A stretch of 64,000 nucleotides of DNA from CAVQKZ01 sp963837325 (lineage in GTDB: Bacteria; Actinomycetota; Actinomycetes; Mycobacteriales; Jatrophihabitantaceae): NCBI GenBank assembly GCA_963837325.1, contig CAWIMV010000001.1:1302001-1366000 (forward strand), given 5' to 3'. Each line of letters starts with the position of its first letter. Position 1 is the stretch's first letter. Shown here piece by piece: positions 30,113 through 39,462 of the stretch. The position numbers and the translations under genes are program-made. Under the pieces are notes generated by a model that was given only the letters and a program-made list of their open reading frames with translations, was not told the origin of the DNA and ran no database searches.

Positions 30113-30948
30113 AGGACCGGGCGGCCGCCGGTGACGGCGATGCGAGCGCCGGACACGTAGCTGCCCTCGTCGGAGGCCAGCAGGACGTAGACCGGCGCCA
30201 ACTCGGCCGGCTGCCCGGCGCGGCCGAGCGGGGTGTCGGTGCCGAACTGCTTCACCTTCTCCGGCGGCATGGTGGCCGGGATCAGCGGCGTCCAGATCGG
30301 TCCGGGCGCAACGCTGTTCACTCGGATGCCCTTCGGGCCGAGCAGCTGCGCCAGGCTGGCGCAGAAGTTGGCGATGGCGGCCTTCGTCGCCGCATACGGC
30401 GCCAACGTCGGCGAGGGCATATCCGAGTTGACCGACGAACTGCCGATGATCGACGAGCCCTCCGGCATGTGCGGCACCGCCGCCTTGCACAGGTGGAACA
30501 TGGCCGAGATGTTCGTCTGGAAGGTGTAGTCCCATTCCTCGTCCGGGATCTCCTCCAGCGATTCGTGGCTCATCTGGAAGGCAGCGTTGTTGACCAAGAC
30601 GTCGATCTTGCCGAACTGCTCGACGGCCTGGGCGATGACGTCGCGGCAGTACTGCGGGTCCGACAGGTCACCACGCGCCAGCACGGCCTTGCGTCCGGCC
30701 CCCTCGACCAGGCGCGCGGTGTCGCGGGCGTCGTCATCCTCGTTCAGATAGGAGATGAGCACGTCGGCCCCTTCGCGGGCGAACGCAATCGCGACTGCGC
30801 GACCGATGCCGCTGTCCGCGCCGGTGATCACCGCCGCCTTGCCTTCCAGCCGTCCGAAGCCGCGATAGCTGTCCTCGCCGCAGTCCGGGACCGGAGTCAT
30901 CTCGGCCTGCACGCCCGGTGTGTCCTGCTGCTGTTCCGGCTGCCCCAT
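30109..30948 (-). CDS. Short-chain dehydrogenase, YghA-like
   Basis: A 279-residue NAD(P)-dependent SDR. VITGADSGIGRAVAIAF binds the cofactor, VNNAAFQ and SSSVNSD provide structural and catalytic residues, and PYAATKAAI holds the YxxxK pair. The N-terminal extension before the Rossmann fold is typical of YghA/general stress SDRs. ATG 30948 has AAGGGA about 11 bases upstream; an in-frame ATG at 30969 lacks a binding site. The substrate is unknown. Confidence 0.93.
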   Translation of the reverse strand: MGQPEQQQDTPGVQAEMTPVPDCGEDSYRGFGRLEGKAAVITGADSGIGRAVAIAFAREGADVLISYLNEDDDARDTARLVEGAGRKAVLARGDLSDPQYCRDVIAQAVEQFGKIDVLVNNAAFQMSHESLEEIPDEEWDYTFQTNISAMFHLCKAAVPHMPEGSSIIGSSSVNSDMPSPTLAPYAATKAAIANFCASLAQLLGPKGIRVNSVAPGPIWTPLIPATMPPEKVKQFGTDTPLGRAGQPAELAPVYVLLASDEGSYVSGARIAVTGGRPVL

Positions 30949-31064
30949 GGCGTCTGCGTCCCTTCGCATCGGTGTCGGTGCCCAGCAGAGCACTACCCCG
31001 CGAACGTGTCCCTTTCACGCATGACCGGACCGCCGGCCAGAACCTCGCGGATACGATCGCTTGC

Positions 31065-31976
31065 GTGATCGAAGTCCTGCGCACCCTGCAGTCGTCGGAG
31101 TCCGAGGTCGTCGTGGCGGCGCCAGGCGCGGGCGAGGGCTTCTGGGCGGGCGGCCCGAGCGCCGTAGCCGTCGACGGAACGGTGTGGCTGGCGTACCGAC
31201 TCCGCCGTCCGGTCGACCGAGGACGCGGCTACGCCAACGTCGTAGCCCGGTCCGACGACGGCATCAGGTTCGAGACGGTCACGACGGTCACCGCGAACCA
31301 GTTCGACTGCGCCTCCCTGGAACGTCCGGCACTCATCCGACGCCCCGATGGTGGCTGGCGCCTCTATGTGAGTTGTTCGACGCCAGGCTCGAAACACTGG
31401 TGGGTCGAAGCCATCGACGCGGACACCCCGGCCGCACTGGCCGGCGGCACTCGCACCGTGGTGCTTCCCGGCGATGACACCGAAGCCTGGAAGGACGTGG
31501 TGATCCACAGCGGTGCGGAAGGGTGGCAGATGTGGGCGTGCCGGCACCCGCTCGATGGTGGCGACGACGCCGCCGACCGGATGTCGACTTGGTACGCGAC
31601 AAGTCCGGATGGGTTGGTGTGGATGATGGTGTCCGAGGCACTGGCGCCGGTCGCCGGCACGTGGGATGCGCGCGGTACGCGCATCGCGGATGTGCTACAT
31701 GCGGACGGACATTGGTGGGCTCTCTATGACGCGCGCCGCAGCGCCGAGGAGAACTGGCGCGAGCGCTCCGGCCTGGCCGTCGGCGTAAGTCCGGATCGGT
31801 TCACCGCCATCGCCGGTCCGGTGCCCGAGCAGGCCGGTGCGGCCCTTCGCTACGCCAGCGTGATCACGCTCGACGGCGGCCGTCGGGTCTACTTCGAAGC
31901 CACCGGCTTCGACGGTTCTCACGACCTCCGCACGGTGTACGTGCCGCGTCCCTCGAGCGAAAGCCAGTCCGAATAG
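31065..31976 (+). CDS. Hypothetical beta-propeller-like protein
   Basis: A 303-residue cytosolic-looking protein with a GTG start. It has repeating aromatic/aspartate strands (SAVAVDGTVWLAYRLRRP, VVARSDDGIRFETV, RRPDGGWRLYVSC, YATSPDGLVWM) spaced like blades of a five-bladed propeller as in GH32/43/68-type glycosidases. I cannot assign catalytic residues, so an enzymatic role is not claimed. Its 3' end overlaps the convergent sulfotransferase gene by 58 bases. Confidence 0.75.
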   Translation: MIEVLRTLQSSESEVVVAAPGAGEGFWAGGPSAVAVDGTVWLAYRLRRPVDRGRGYANVVARSDDGIRFETVTTVTANQFDCASLERPALIRRPDGGWRLYVSCSTPGSKHWWVEAIDADTPAALAGGTRTVVLPGDDTEAWKDVVIHSGAEGWQMWACRHPLDGGDDAADRMSTWYATSPDGLVWMMVSEALAPVAGTWDARGTRIADVLHADGHWWALYDARRSAEENWRERSGLAVGVSPDRFTAIAGPVPEQAGAALRYASVITLDGGRRVYFEATGFDGSHDLRTVYVPRPSSESQSE

Positions 31977-32902
31977 TCGGCACCGAGCAGCTCACTCAGC
32001 ACCGCGTTGTCCTCGGCGAAATGGCCGACCAGCTGGGCCCGAACGTCAGATTGCAGGCGGGGCCGCGGTGCGTCGCCGCGCTGCAGCGCCCCCAGAAGCG
32101 GACGCTGGGCCGTACGCCAGACCTGGGGCGCCGTCAGTGCGCCCGCTGCGGCGCCGGCGCGGATCGCGCGGCGGAGCACGCTGTTCACAGCGCCATCCGG
32201 CGCCCAGCGACCGACGTTCGATTCCGGCAGTCCCGCGAGCACACCGGTGTCGACTCCGAGGAAGGAACAAAGGCCGTCGAGCGTCTCGCGGGCCGCGTCG
32301 ATCAGTTGCCGGTAACGGATCACCCGGACCCGGCCCGGATCGAAGTGCTGGAACACGCTGCGCAGTTGCTCGCCGTAGCGACCGAGTTCGAGGTATCGCC
32401 AGATGGGCGCCCACCCGCTAGCCGCGCGCTTCTGCTCAGCCCGGCAGGCCGCGAGGAAGTCGTCCTCTGGTTCAAGTCCGTCGGCCCACAGATGCGTCCA
32501 ATTCGAGAACGCCCGGTCGACAGGATCACGGATCACGGCGATCAGCTTGACGTCAGGCACAGCGCGGGCAATCCGTGCGTGGCTGGCGCGGTCCCACAGG
32601 TAGAACGGGGTGCTTTCGTAGCGCAGGGCGCCGGCCGGCGCAGCTTCGAACAACCGTTGGTAGGCGGTCCGCCGCCAGATCCACTCTCGCGCGCTATGGG
32701 CATCGCCGGGCCCGCGATGGTTGGCTCGTTCCGGTGGTGCGTCATCGGTGAGGAAGTACTTCGGTTCCTTGACCGGCGAGGCGAACAACTGCGGGTGACG
32801 GGCGAGCGCGTCGTGCAGTGCTGTCGACCCCGCCTTGGCCGCGCCGACAATCAGAAAGTCGGGGCCGCTCGATCGAAGCCGCCCGCTTCCAGATGTCGCC
32901 AT
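31919..32902 (-). CDS. PAPS-dependent sulfotransferase
   Basis: A 327-residue sulfotransferase. IVGAAKAGSTALHDAL is the 5'-phosphosulfate loop, and AVIRDPVDRAFSNW the 3'-phosphate-binding segment; KEPKYFL near residue 45 is also family-typical. It transfers a sulfate group from PAPS to an unknown acceptor, such as a glycolipid or carbohydrate. No PAPS-synthesis gene is in the window. It overlaps the previous gene's end on the opposite strand. Confidence 0.92.
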   Translation of the reverse strand: MATSGSGRLRSSGPDFLIVGAAKAGSTALHDALARHPQLFASPVKEPKYFLTDDAPPERANHRGPGDAHSAREWIWRRTAYQRLFEAAPAGALRYESTPFYLWDRASHARIARAVPDVKLIAVIRDPVDRAFSNWTHLWADGLEPEDDFLAACRAEQKRAASGWAPIWRYLELGRYGEQLRSVFQHFDPGRVRVIRYRQLIDAARETLDGLCSFLGVDTGVLAGLPESNVGRWAPDGAVNSVLRRAIRAGAAAGALTAPQVWRTAQRPLLGALQRGDAPRPRLQSDVRAQLVGHFAEDNAVLSELLGADYSDWLSLEGRGTYTVRRS

Positions 32903-33120
32903 TGGCGCCCCCAGGGGTGTCCCGAAGTGGTCGGTAGGCCTACCCGACTTTTCCTATTAAGTCTGCGGAGTTAGTCTATTTCATCGGCCGAACCCCGCCG
33001 CGATGGGCGCTGGCCCCGGTCGACGCGCCCGAGCCGCGCAGAAATTGGACAGATCAGGCGAGCTACGGGAACATTATCATTTTAACGAAGATTTCACGTG
33101 GGATCGGACTGGGTGAGCCA

Positions 33121-34293
33121 ATGGCGCGCTGGCGGCAGCGATCCTGGCCTGCTCGGGTCAAGACGATCACCGATTGGCTACAGCCGCGCGACCACGTCGT
33201 AGCCGCGCACACGGTCTCCATCCTGTGCATGGTCGCGGCCGGCGTGACCATCGTCTTCGCTCTGGGTGAGCCGGGAGGTGGCGCCGGCTTCGTGGTCGTC
33301 GTGACGACGGTGGTCGTTTCGGCTGTCGCGATGTTTGCGGGCTGGATGATGCGCTACCTGCCCGCGACGCACGAACTGGGCTGGGCCGCCGTTCCGTTCC
33401 TCGGCATCGCGGCGATTGCCGCGCTGGACGTGCTGACCTCGGACGGTTCGGTGCCGGCCCAGGTCTTCTTCTTCTTCCCGGCGCTGTACGGGGCCTCCCA
33501 ACTGAAGCGCTACGGTGCCGCGACGGTGAGTGCCGTCGCCGTCGTCGGGGTAGCCGTCGTTACGTTTGCGACGGCCCCGGCGGATGAAGCCCTTCTCGAT
33601 CTCGTGTACGTGGGTGCCGCACTGATCACCACCGCGGCCCTGCTGATCCGCGCGGGCGAACGCCAGGACGGTCTCGTCACCCAGTTGCACCACCAAGCCG
33701 CCATCGACGCGCTGACCGGCTTAGCCACCCGCCGCGTACTGGACCAAGCGGCGCAGTCGGCCCTCGCCGGCGCCACCCGGGCGGAAGGCACCGCCCTCAT
33801 CGTCCTGGACATCGACGACTTCAAGTCGGTCAACGACCAGCACGGACATCCGGGCGGCGACCAAGTGCTCATCGGGCTGGCCGACCTGCTCACCGCGGGC
33901 TGCCGGAAGGACGACGTCGTCAGCCGTCTCGGCGGCGACGAGATCGCCCTGCTCCTGCCGGGCTGTTCCTACGTGGATCTGCTCAAGCGGGCTGACCAGA
34001 TCCTCTGGGCGGTGCGGGCGCACGCCTTTGCGGTTGGTGATGGCTCAGAGATCTCGATATCGCTCAGCGCCGGCGTCGCCCATGCACCGACCCATGCCAG
34101 AGACCTCCGTAGCCTCTACGCCGCCGCCGACGCGGCCCTGTACGACGCCAAGCGGGCCGGACGAGACCGGGTGGGCATCCCCCCGGCACGGACCGAGCCG
34201 GTGGCTCCGGACGACGCGCTATTGCTCAATCCAACCGCGGTCGACCAAGCGGCGGATTCGCTCATATTGTCACGCGCCACACGAGGACACTAA
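33121..34293 (+). CDS. Membrane GGDEF-domain protein (putative diguanylate cyclase)
   Basis: A 390-residue protein. About six hydrophobic segments (residues 28-180) form a membrane sensor, followed by a GGDEF domain (about 190-350). The active-site motif is GGDEI (271-275) instead of GGDEF or GGEEF. RKDD (262-265), five residues before it, matches the RxxD inhibitory site. LDIDDFKSVND supplies the first metal-binding region. The F to I change at the last motif position is often tolerated, so cyclase activity is plausible but not certain. There is no EAL domain. Confidence 0.9.
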   Translation: MARWRQRSWPARVKTITDWLQPRDHVVAAHTVSILCMVAAGVTIVFALGEPGGGAGFVVVVTTVVVSAVAMFAGWMMRYLPATHELGWAAVPFLGIAAIAALDVLTSDGSVPAQVFFFFPALYGASQLKRYGAATVSAVAVVGVAVVTFATAPADEALLDLVYVGAALITTAALLIRAGERQDGLVTQLHHQAAIDALTGLATRRVLDQAAQSALAGATRAEGTALIVLDIDDFKSVNDQHGHPGGDQVLIGLADLLTAGCRKDDVVSRLGGDEIALLLPGCSYVDLLKRADQILWAVRAHAFAVGDGSEISISLSAGVAHAPTHARDLRSLYAAADAALYDAKRAGRDRVGIPPARTEPVAPDDALLLNPTAVDQAADSLILSRATRGH

Positions 34294-34333
34294 GCCGTCG
34301 GTGATTAGTCAGCGCGAACGCGGGGACGACCGT

Positions 34334-34374
34334 GGTCAGATCGTCTGAAATACCAAAGAGAAGACGACCTGATC
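34334..34374 (+). terminator. Hairpin after the GGDEF gene
   Basis: GGTCAGATCGTCT at 34334-34346 pairs with AGACGACCTGATC at 34362-34374 (13 positions, one mismatch and one G-U) around a 15-base loop. It lies 41 bases past the GGDEF stop. No T-run follows, so termination is a tentative call. Confidence 0.45.
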
Positions 34375-34553
34375 AATTAACAATTGGCATACTGAAAGGA
34401 ACGCTTGACCCTGCGGAAATGCAATTCGGAGGTTCGGTCTTACGCCGGCTGCGGAATCCGGAAAGGCAGTCGTGCTCATCGGGGTTCGTGACCTCGGGAG
34501 ATCCTGAGGCATCCGCCTGTTGGGCCCGGCGGCGAGCAAGGCGCTCATCGGCT

Positions 34554-34575
34554 CGTCGCAGCCAGCGCTGCGACG
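34554..34575. repeat. Perfect 9-bp hairpin in the gap
   Basis: CGTCGCAGC (34554-34562) and GCTGCGACG (34567-34575) form a perfect stem with a four-base loop CAGC. It is far from both flanking stops. Its function is unknown: possibly part of a small RNA, a second terminator or an operator. Confidence 0.5.
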
Positions 34576-34637
34576 GACGTGATCCGGACCGGCTGCTTCC
34601 CAACCGCCACCGACGCTACCAGCACAGGGTGGACAGC

Positions 34638-34669
34638 ACGCAGCCCCGACCAGATGGTCGGGGCTGCGT
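34638..34669 (-). terminator. Strong terminator hairpin after cspA
   Basis: ACGCAGCCCCGACC (34638-34651) pairs perfectly with GGTCGGGGCTGCGT (34656-34669), a 14-bp stem with loop AGAT. It begins 15 bases past the cold-shock gene's stop on the minus strand. The stem is strong enough to terminate in either direction. Confidence 0.75.
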
Positions 34670-34684
34670 CGAGCTGTGATTCTC

Positions 34685-34888
34685 TCAGACGGGTCGGACG
34701 TTCTCGGCCTGCGGGCCCTTCTGGCCCTGCGTGGTCTCGAACTCCACCCGCTGGTTGTCGTCGAGGCTCTTGTAGCCGTCGCCGCCGATAGCGGAGAAGT
34801 GGACGAAGACGTCGTCGCCGCCGCCATCGGGAGCGATAAAGCCGAAGCCCTTCTCGCTGTTGAACCACTTCACGGTGCCTTGCGTCAT
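34685..34888 (-). CDS. cspA: Cold-shock protein CspA family
   Basis: A 67-residue single cold-shock domain, a small RNA/DNA chaperone. GTVKWFNSEKGFGFI holds RNP-1 and DVFVHFSAI holds RNP-2. It has AAGGAG before the ATG at 34888. It is divergent from the fatty-acid desaturase, and about 250 bases separate the starts, enough for a long 5' leader as is common in regulated cold-shock genes. Upstream in-frame codons exist but lack a binding site and lie beyond the family's start. Confidence 0.95.
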   Translation of the reverse strand: MTQGTVKWFNSEKGFGFIAPDGGGDDVFVHFSAIGGDGYKSLDDNQRVEFETTQGQKGPQAENVRPV

Positions 34889-35137
34889 GCTGTGTCTCCT
34901 TGGTGAGGCAATCGGGGCACCACAGGTCGTGGGCCTCGGGTCGGTGCGGAAATGTCTCACATCAGTGTCGAAAGACGATTCGCGCGGCAAGATCCTGCGC
35001 GTCATGACGTGGAGGAAGATTTGCTACAACCGGCAACAGCATAACATGGCCAGTGTCTGGCAATTCTCAGCTTGACCGTGGATGCTAAGGGAACCGGTGT
35101 TGCACTTGCGCGCGCCCAACGATATGCGGAGGAACGC

Positions 35138-36184
35138 GTGACGATTACCGCAGTACTGAACCGGGGCAGCGATTTCTCCGGGCTGTGTCGCCAGATTCGC
35201 GACGCGAACCTGCTTGAGCGACGGCGCGGAAACTACGCGATCCGTATTTTGATCACTCTGGGCCTCTTCGCCGCCGGCTGGTGGGCCTTCGTCGCCGTCG
35301 GCGACTCGTGGTATCAGACCATCGTGGCCGCGGTGCTGGGTGTGCTGTTCACCCAGGTGGCGTTCCTGGGGCACGACGGCGGTCACCAGCAGGTGTTTCA
35401 GTCCAAGCGCGCCAACGACGCCATCGGCATCGTCGCGGGCGACCTGTTCGTCGGGCTCAGCTACGGGTGGTGGGTAGACAAGCACAATCGCCACCACGCG
35501 AATCCCAACCACGAGGACAAGGATCCTGACATCGGCGACGGCGTGTTCGCCTTCACCACCGAGCACGTTGCACGACGCACGGGCGGGTTCGGCCGGTTCA
35601 TGGCCCGGCACCAGGCGTGGCTGTTCTTCCCCCTCCTCACGCTCGAGGGCATCAACCTGCACGTCGCGAGCATCGGCGCCCTGATCCGAGGCCGGGGCCG
35701 CCGGTACCGCCGACTGGAGATCGCGCTGTTCTCCGTGCACGCGGTGGCCTACCTCGGTGGCATCCTGCTCGTACTCTCACCCGTCAAGGCCCTGGCCTTC
35801 ATCGCGATCCAGCAGGGAGTGTTCGGCCTCTACATGGGATGTTCGTTCGCTCCCAACCACAAGGGCATGCCGACCTTCGCCGCCGACGCGGGCCTGGACT
35901 TCCTGCGCAAGCAGGTGCTGACCTCGCGCAACGTTCGCGGGGGCTGGTTCACCGACGTGCTGCTGGGCGGCCTCAACTACCAGGTCGAGCACCACCTGTT
36001 CCCGAACATGCCGCGGCCGAGCCTGCGCAAAGCACAGGCGTTGGTCCGGGCCTACTGTCGCGATCGTCAGATCGCCTACACCGAGACCGACCTCATCGGT
36101 TCCTACGTCGCGGCGTTGCGGCACCTGCACGACCTCGGCGCTCCCCTTCGCACCGCCCGCGCGACGGCGTTCGAAGCCGCGTAA
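35138..36184 (+). CDS. Acyl-lipid/acyl-CoA fatty-acid desaturase
   Basis: A 348-residue di-iron membrane desaturase. The three histidine boxes are complete: HDGGH, HNRHH and QVEHH (the Gln-type box common in front-end and some delta-9/DesA-like enzymes). Hydrophobic pairs flank them (LITLGLFAAGWWAFVAV, AYLGGILLVLSP). It introduces a double bond into fatty acyl chains and adjusts membrane fluidity. I chose GTG 35138 because GGAGG lies five bases upstream; a TTG at 35072 is possible. The divergent cold-shock gene points to temperature control, which is inference. Confidence 0.93.
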   Translation: MTITAVLNRGSDFSGLCRQIRDANLLERRRGNYAIRILITLGLFAAGWWAFVAVGDSWYQTIVAAVLGVLFTQVAFLGHDGGHQQVFQSKRANDAIGIVAGDLFVGLSYGWWVDKHNRHHANPNHEDKDPDIGDGVFAFTTEHVARRTGGFGRFMARHQAWLFFPLLTLEGINLHVASIGALIRGRGRRYRRLEIALFSVHAVAYLGGILLVLSPVKALAFIAIQQGVFGLYMGCSFAPNHKGMPTFAADAGLDFLRKQVLTSRNVRGGWFTDVLLGGLNYQVEHHLFPNMPRPSLRKAQALVRAYCRDRQIAYTETDLIGSYVAALRHLHDLGAPLRTARATAFEAA

Positions 36185-36253
36185 TCGCGGGCCGGGCGAG
36201 GCTGGACCGGTCTCGTGGCGCGCGCGGGCCCGGAACGGGACTATTGTCGAAAT

Positions 36254-36541
36254 ATGCCTATGGACCTCGAGCAACAGATTTTGAAGGTCCTTCGGGGCAT
36301 GAGCGCAGACACGAGGCCGCCGACGTTCGGTGATCTGGCCCGAAGGTTCGGGGTCACCGCCGACCTCGTGGCCCACAGCGCCCGCCTGATGGTGGAAAAG
36401 GGACTGGCCAAGCCGTCGATGATCGAAATCCGCGGCGTGTCGAAGATGCACGGGCTACTCCCGCAACCTGCACCGGCCGAGGTCGGGGCTGCTGCGCCCG
36501 ACGCCTCCCCCGTCACGGCGAACGCCACGGTTGACGACTGA
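36254..36541 (+). CDS. Small winged-helix-like protein
   Basis: A 95-residue protein. LEQQILKVLRGMSADTRPP and FGDLARRFGVTADLVAHSA resemble a helix-turn-helix, followed by a low-complexity Ala/Pro tail. No family is recognised with confidence. It could be a small regulator or nucleic-acid-binding protein. The start of the thioesterase gene follows closely, and the two may be co-transcribed. Confidence 0.65.
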   Translation: MPMDLEQQILKVLRGMSADTRPPTFGDLARRFGVTADLVAHSARLMVEKGLAKPSMIEIRGVSKMHGLLPQPAPAEVGAAAPDASPVTANATVDD

Positions 36542-36566
36542 GCCGACCTGTCGGCAGCCTGCGCAC

Positions 36567-36959
36567 GTGCAAATCCCACCCCCGGACGGCTTTGATGCCG
36601 CGATGGGCTTCCAGTACGCCGAGATGGGACCAGATCGAGTGGTCCTGACCTGGGACGTCAGTCCCGCCAATCGCCAGCCATACGGCCTCGTCCACGGCGG
36701 GACCTACTGCGGCGTGATCGAGAGTGCCGCGAGTTGGGGCGCAGCGTTGTGGTTCGGTGATCGCGGCCAAGTGGTGGGCGTCGCCAACCACACGGACTTT
36801 GTCCGCGCCGCCACCGAGGGCACGATGACGGCCACCGCGACCCCCATCCACCGCGGCCGAAGCCAGCAACTGTGGCTGGTCGAGGTGGCCGACGACCACC
36901 ACCGGCTGGTCGCGCGCGGCCAAGTACGACTCCAGAACCTCGCCGGCCGCGGGCAGTAG
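36567..36959 (+). CDS. PaaI-type hotdog thioesterase
   Basis: A 130-residue hotdog-fold thioesterase. GLVHGGTYCGVIESAASWGA is the PaaI signature helix, followed by VGVANHTDFVRAATEG and the C-terminal strands. It hydrolyses aromatic or medium-chain acyl-CoA in relatives; the substrate here is unknown. The start is uncertain: GTG 36567 has no clear binding site, and TTG 36531 would add 12 residues and overlap the previous gene. It is 35 bases upstream of citrate synthase. Confidence 0.85.
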   Translation: MQIPPPDGFDAAMGFQYAEMGPDRVVLTWDVSPANRQPYGLVHGGTYCGVIESAASWGAALWFGDRGQVVGVANHTDFVRAATEGTMTATATPIHRGRSQQLWLVEVADDHHRLVARGQVRLQNLAGRGQ

Positions 36960-36994
36960 GGTCGAACGTCCGCAGGGAAGAGGAGATCGTGCCG

Positions 36995-38299
<1,305 letters not shown>

Positions 38300-38339
38300 G
38301 CGCGCCGCGCGCGACGCGGCGTCGCTAGAGTCTGCGGCT

Positions 38340-39020
38340 ATGGCACTGCGCGTAGTAGTCGCCGAAGACTCGTTGCTGATGCGCGAGGGCGTCCGTCAGG
38401 TGATTGATCGCCAGCCGGACCTCGAGGTCGTCGCCGACTGTGCCGACCTCCCGACCTTGCGGGCCGAACTCGCGGACGGGCTGCCGGACGTAATCGTCAC
38501 CGACGTCCGCATGCCGCCCACATTCACCGACGAAGGCATCCGGATCGCGGTGGAGCTCAGGGACAGCCATCCGGGGGTGGGCGTCGTCGTGCTGTCGCAG
38601 TACGCCGAACCGGGTTACGCCAACGAGCTTCTCGGCGGAGGTAGCGCCGGGCGGGCTTATCTATTGAAGGAGCGGGTCAGTGAGCCGGATCAGCTGGCGG
38701 ATGCGATCCGAGCCGTGGCGCGCGGCGGATCGGTGATCGACCCGACCGTGGTCGACATGCTGGTCGCGGCCTCGACCCGTGCGCCGTCGTCGCCGCTAGC
38801 CGCACTGACCACGCGAGAGCTGGAGGTGCTCGATCAGGTGGCCCAGGGCAAGAGCAATGCCGCCGTGGCTTCGGCCCTGTTCTTGACCGAGCGGGCGGTG
38901 GAGAAGCACATCAACACCCTGTTCGCCAAGCTCGGGCTCGGCGTCACGCCCGACGTCAACCGGCGGGTCGCGGCGGTTCTCCTGCACCTATCCGAACGGG
39001 GCGCGGGGAAGGGTGGGTAG
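38340..39020 (+). CDS. NarL/LuxR-type response regulator
   Basis: A 226-residue regulator. The receiver has the acidic pocket AED (residues 8-10), phospho-acceptor D55 (VTDVRMPP) and the conserved lysine in YLLKERV. A C-terminal LuxR helix-turn-helix follows (LTTRELEVLDQVAQGKSNAAVASAL, with AVEKHINTLFAKLGL). Its receiver is strikingly similar to that of the receiver-cyclase at 44569-45909, including DVRMPPTF/DIRMPPTF and VVVLSQY. It lies 40 bases past citrate synthase and points toward the histidine kinase at 39459-41420, a plausible partner. Confidence 0.94.
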   Translation: MALRVVVAEDSLLMREGVRQVIDRQPDLEVVADCADLPTLRAELADGLPDVIVTDVRMPPTFTDEGIRIAVELRDSHPGVGVVVLSQYAEPGYANELLGGGSAGRAYLLKERVSEPDQLADAIRAVARGGSVIDPTVVDMLVAASTRAPSSPLAALTTRELEVLDQVAQGKSNAAVASALFLTERAVEKHINTLFAKLGLGVTPDVNRRVAAVLLHLSERGAGKGG

Positions 39021-39060
39021 CACCCTTGCCGTCTCGCGGTTCGCGACAAACACTTGACAT

Positions 39061-39462
39061 GTGAACATTTCCGTCGAGGGCACCTGCGACGCCTCGCCGA
39101 GGGCCATCGAGGTGCTCATCGTCGACGACCAGCCGCCATTCCGGGCGGTGGCCCGCACCCTCGTCTCGCTGCTGCAGGGCTGGCACGTGATCGGCGAAGC
39201 CGCCTCCGGTGAGGAAGCCGTCGAAGCGGTCAGCCGCGCCCAACCGAGTGTCGTGCTGATGGACATCAATCTGCCCGGCATCAGCGGAATCGAGGCCACC
39301 CGCCGGATCGTGGCCGGGTTCCCGTCGGTGCGGGTCGTCCTGTTGTCGACGTACCAGGCCGACGATCTGCCGGCGGACGCGCTCTCATGCGGCGCCGTCG
39401 CTTACGTCCGCAAAGAGGATCTGTCCCCGAAGGTGCTCCGCGGGGTGCTGCCCGCGGCCTAA
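39061..39462 (+). CDS. Single-domain response regulator (receiver only)
   Basis: A 133-residue protein, a receiver domain without output: VDDQ (21-24), phospho-acceptor D68 (VLMDINLPG), and a lysine in YVRKEDLS. GTG start. The stop overlaps the opposing histidine kinase's stop by four bases. A receiver without a DNA-binding domain may act as a phosphate sink, a shuttle or a protein-protein switch for the neighbouring kinase. Confidence 0.9.
   Translation: MNISVEGTCDASPRAIEVLIVDDQPPFRAVARTLVSLLQGWHVIGEAASGEEAVEAVSRAQPSVVLMDINLPGISGIEATRRIVAGFPSVRVVLLSTYQADDLPADALSCGAVAYVRKEDLSPKVLRGVLPAA

Larger units (their letters stand above)
34294..34684. other. Non-coding gap with several hairpins
   Basis: Nearly 400 bases without a convincing gene between the GGDEF gene and cspA. 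Short frames here have atypical composition and no clear binding sites. The first part, up to about 34410, is AT-richer than its surroundings. Three inverted repeats are annotated separately (34334-34374, 34554-34575, 34638-34669). The outer two suit terminators for the flanking genes. The middle one has no obvious client and could belong to a small RNA. Confidence 0.5.

Noticed and set aside
33045..33077. Promoter TTGGAC/CATTAT before the GGDEF gene
   Set aside because: The spacer is 21 bases, too long for a standard promoter.
34332..34679. A 115-codon open frame in the gap before cspA
   Set aside because: It has no ribosome-binding site or recognisable domain, is rich in Arg/Ser, and runs through the terminator hairpin of cspA.
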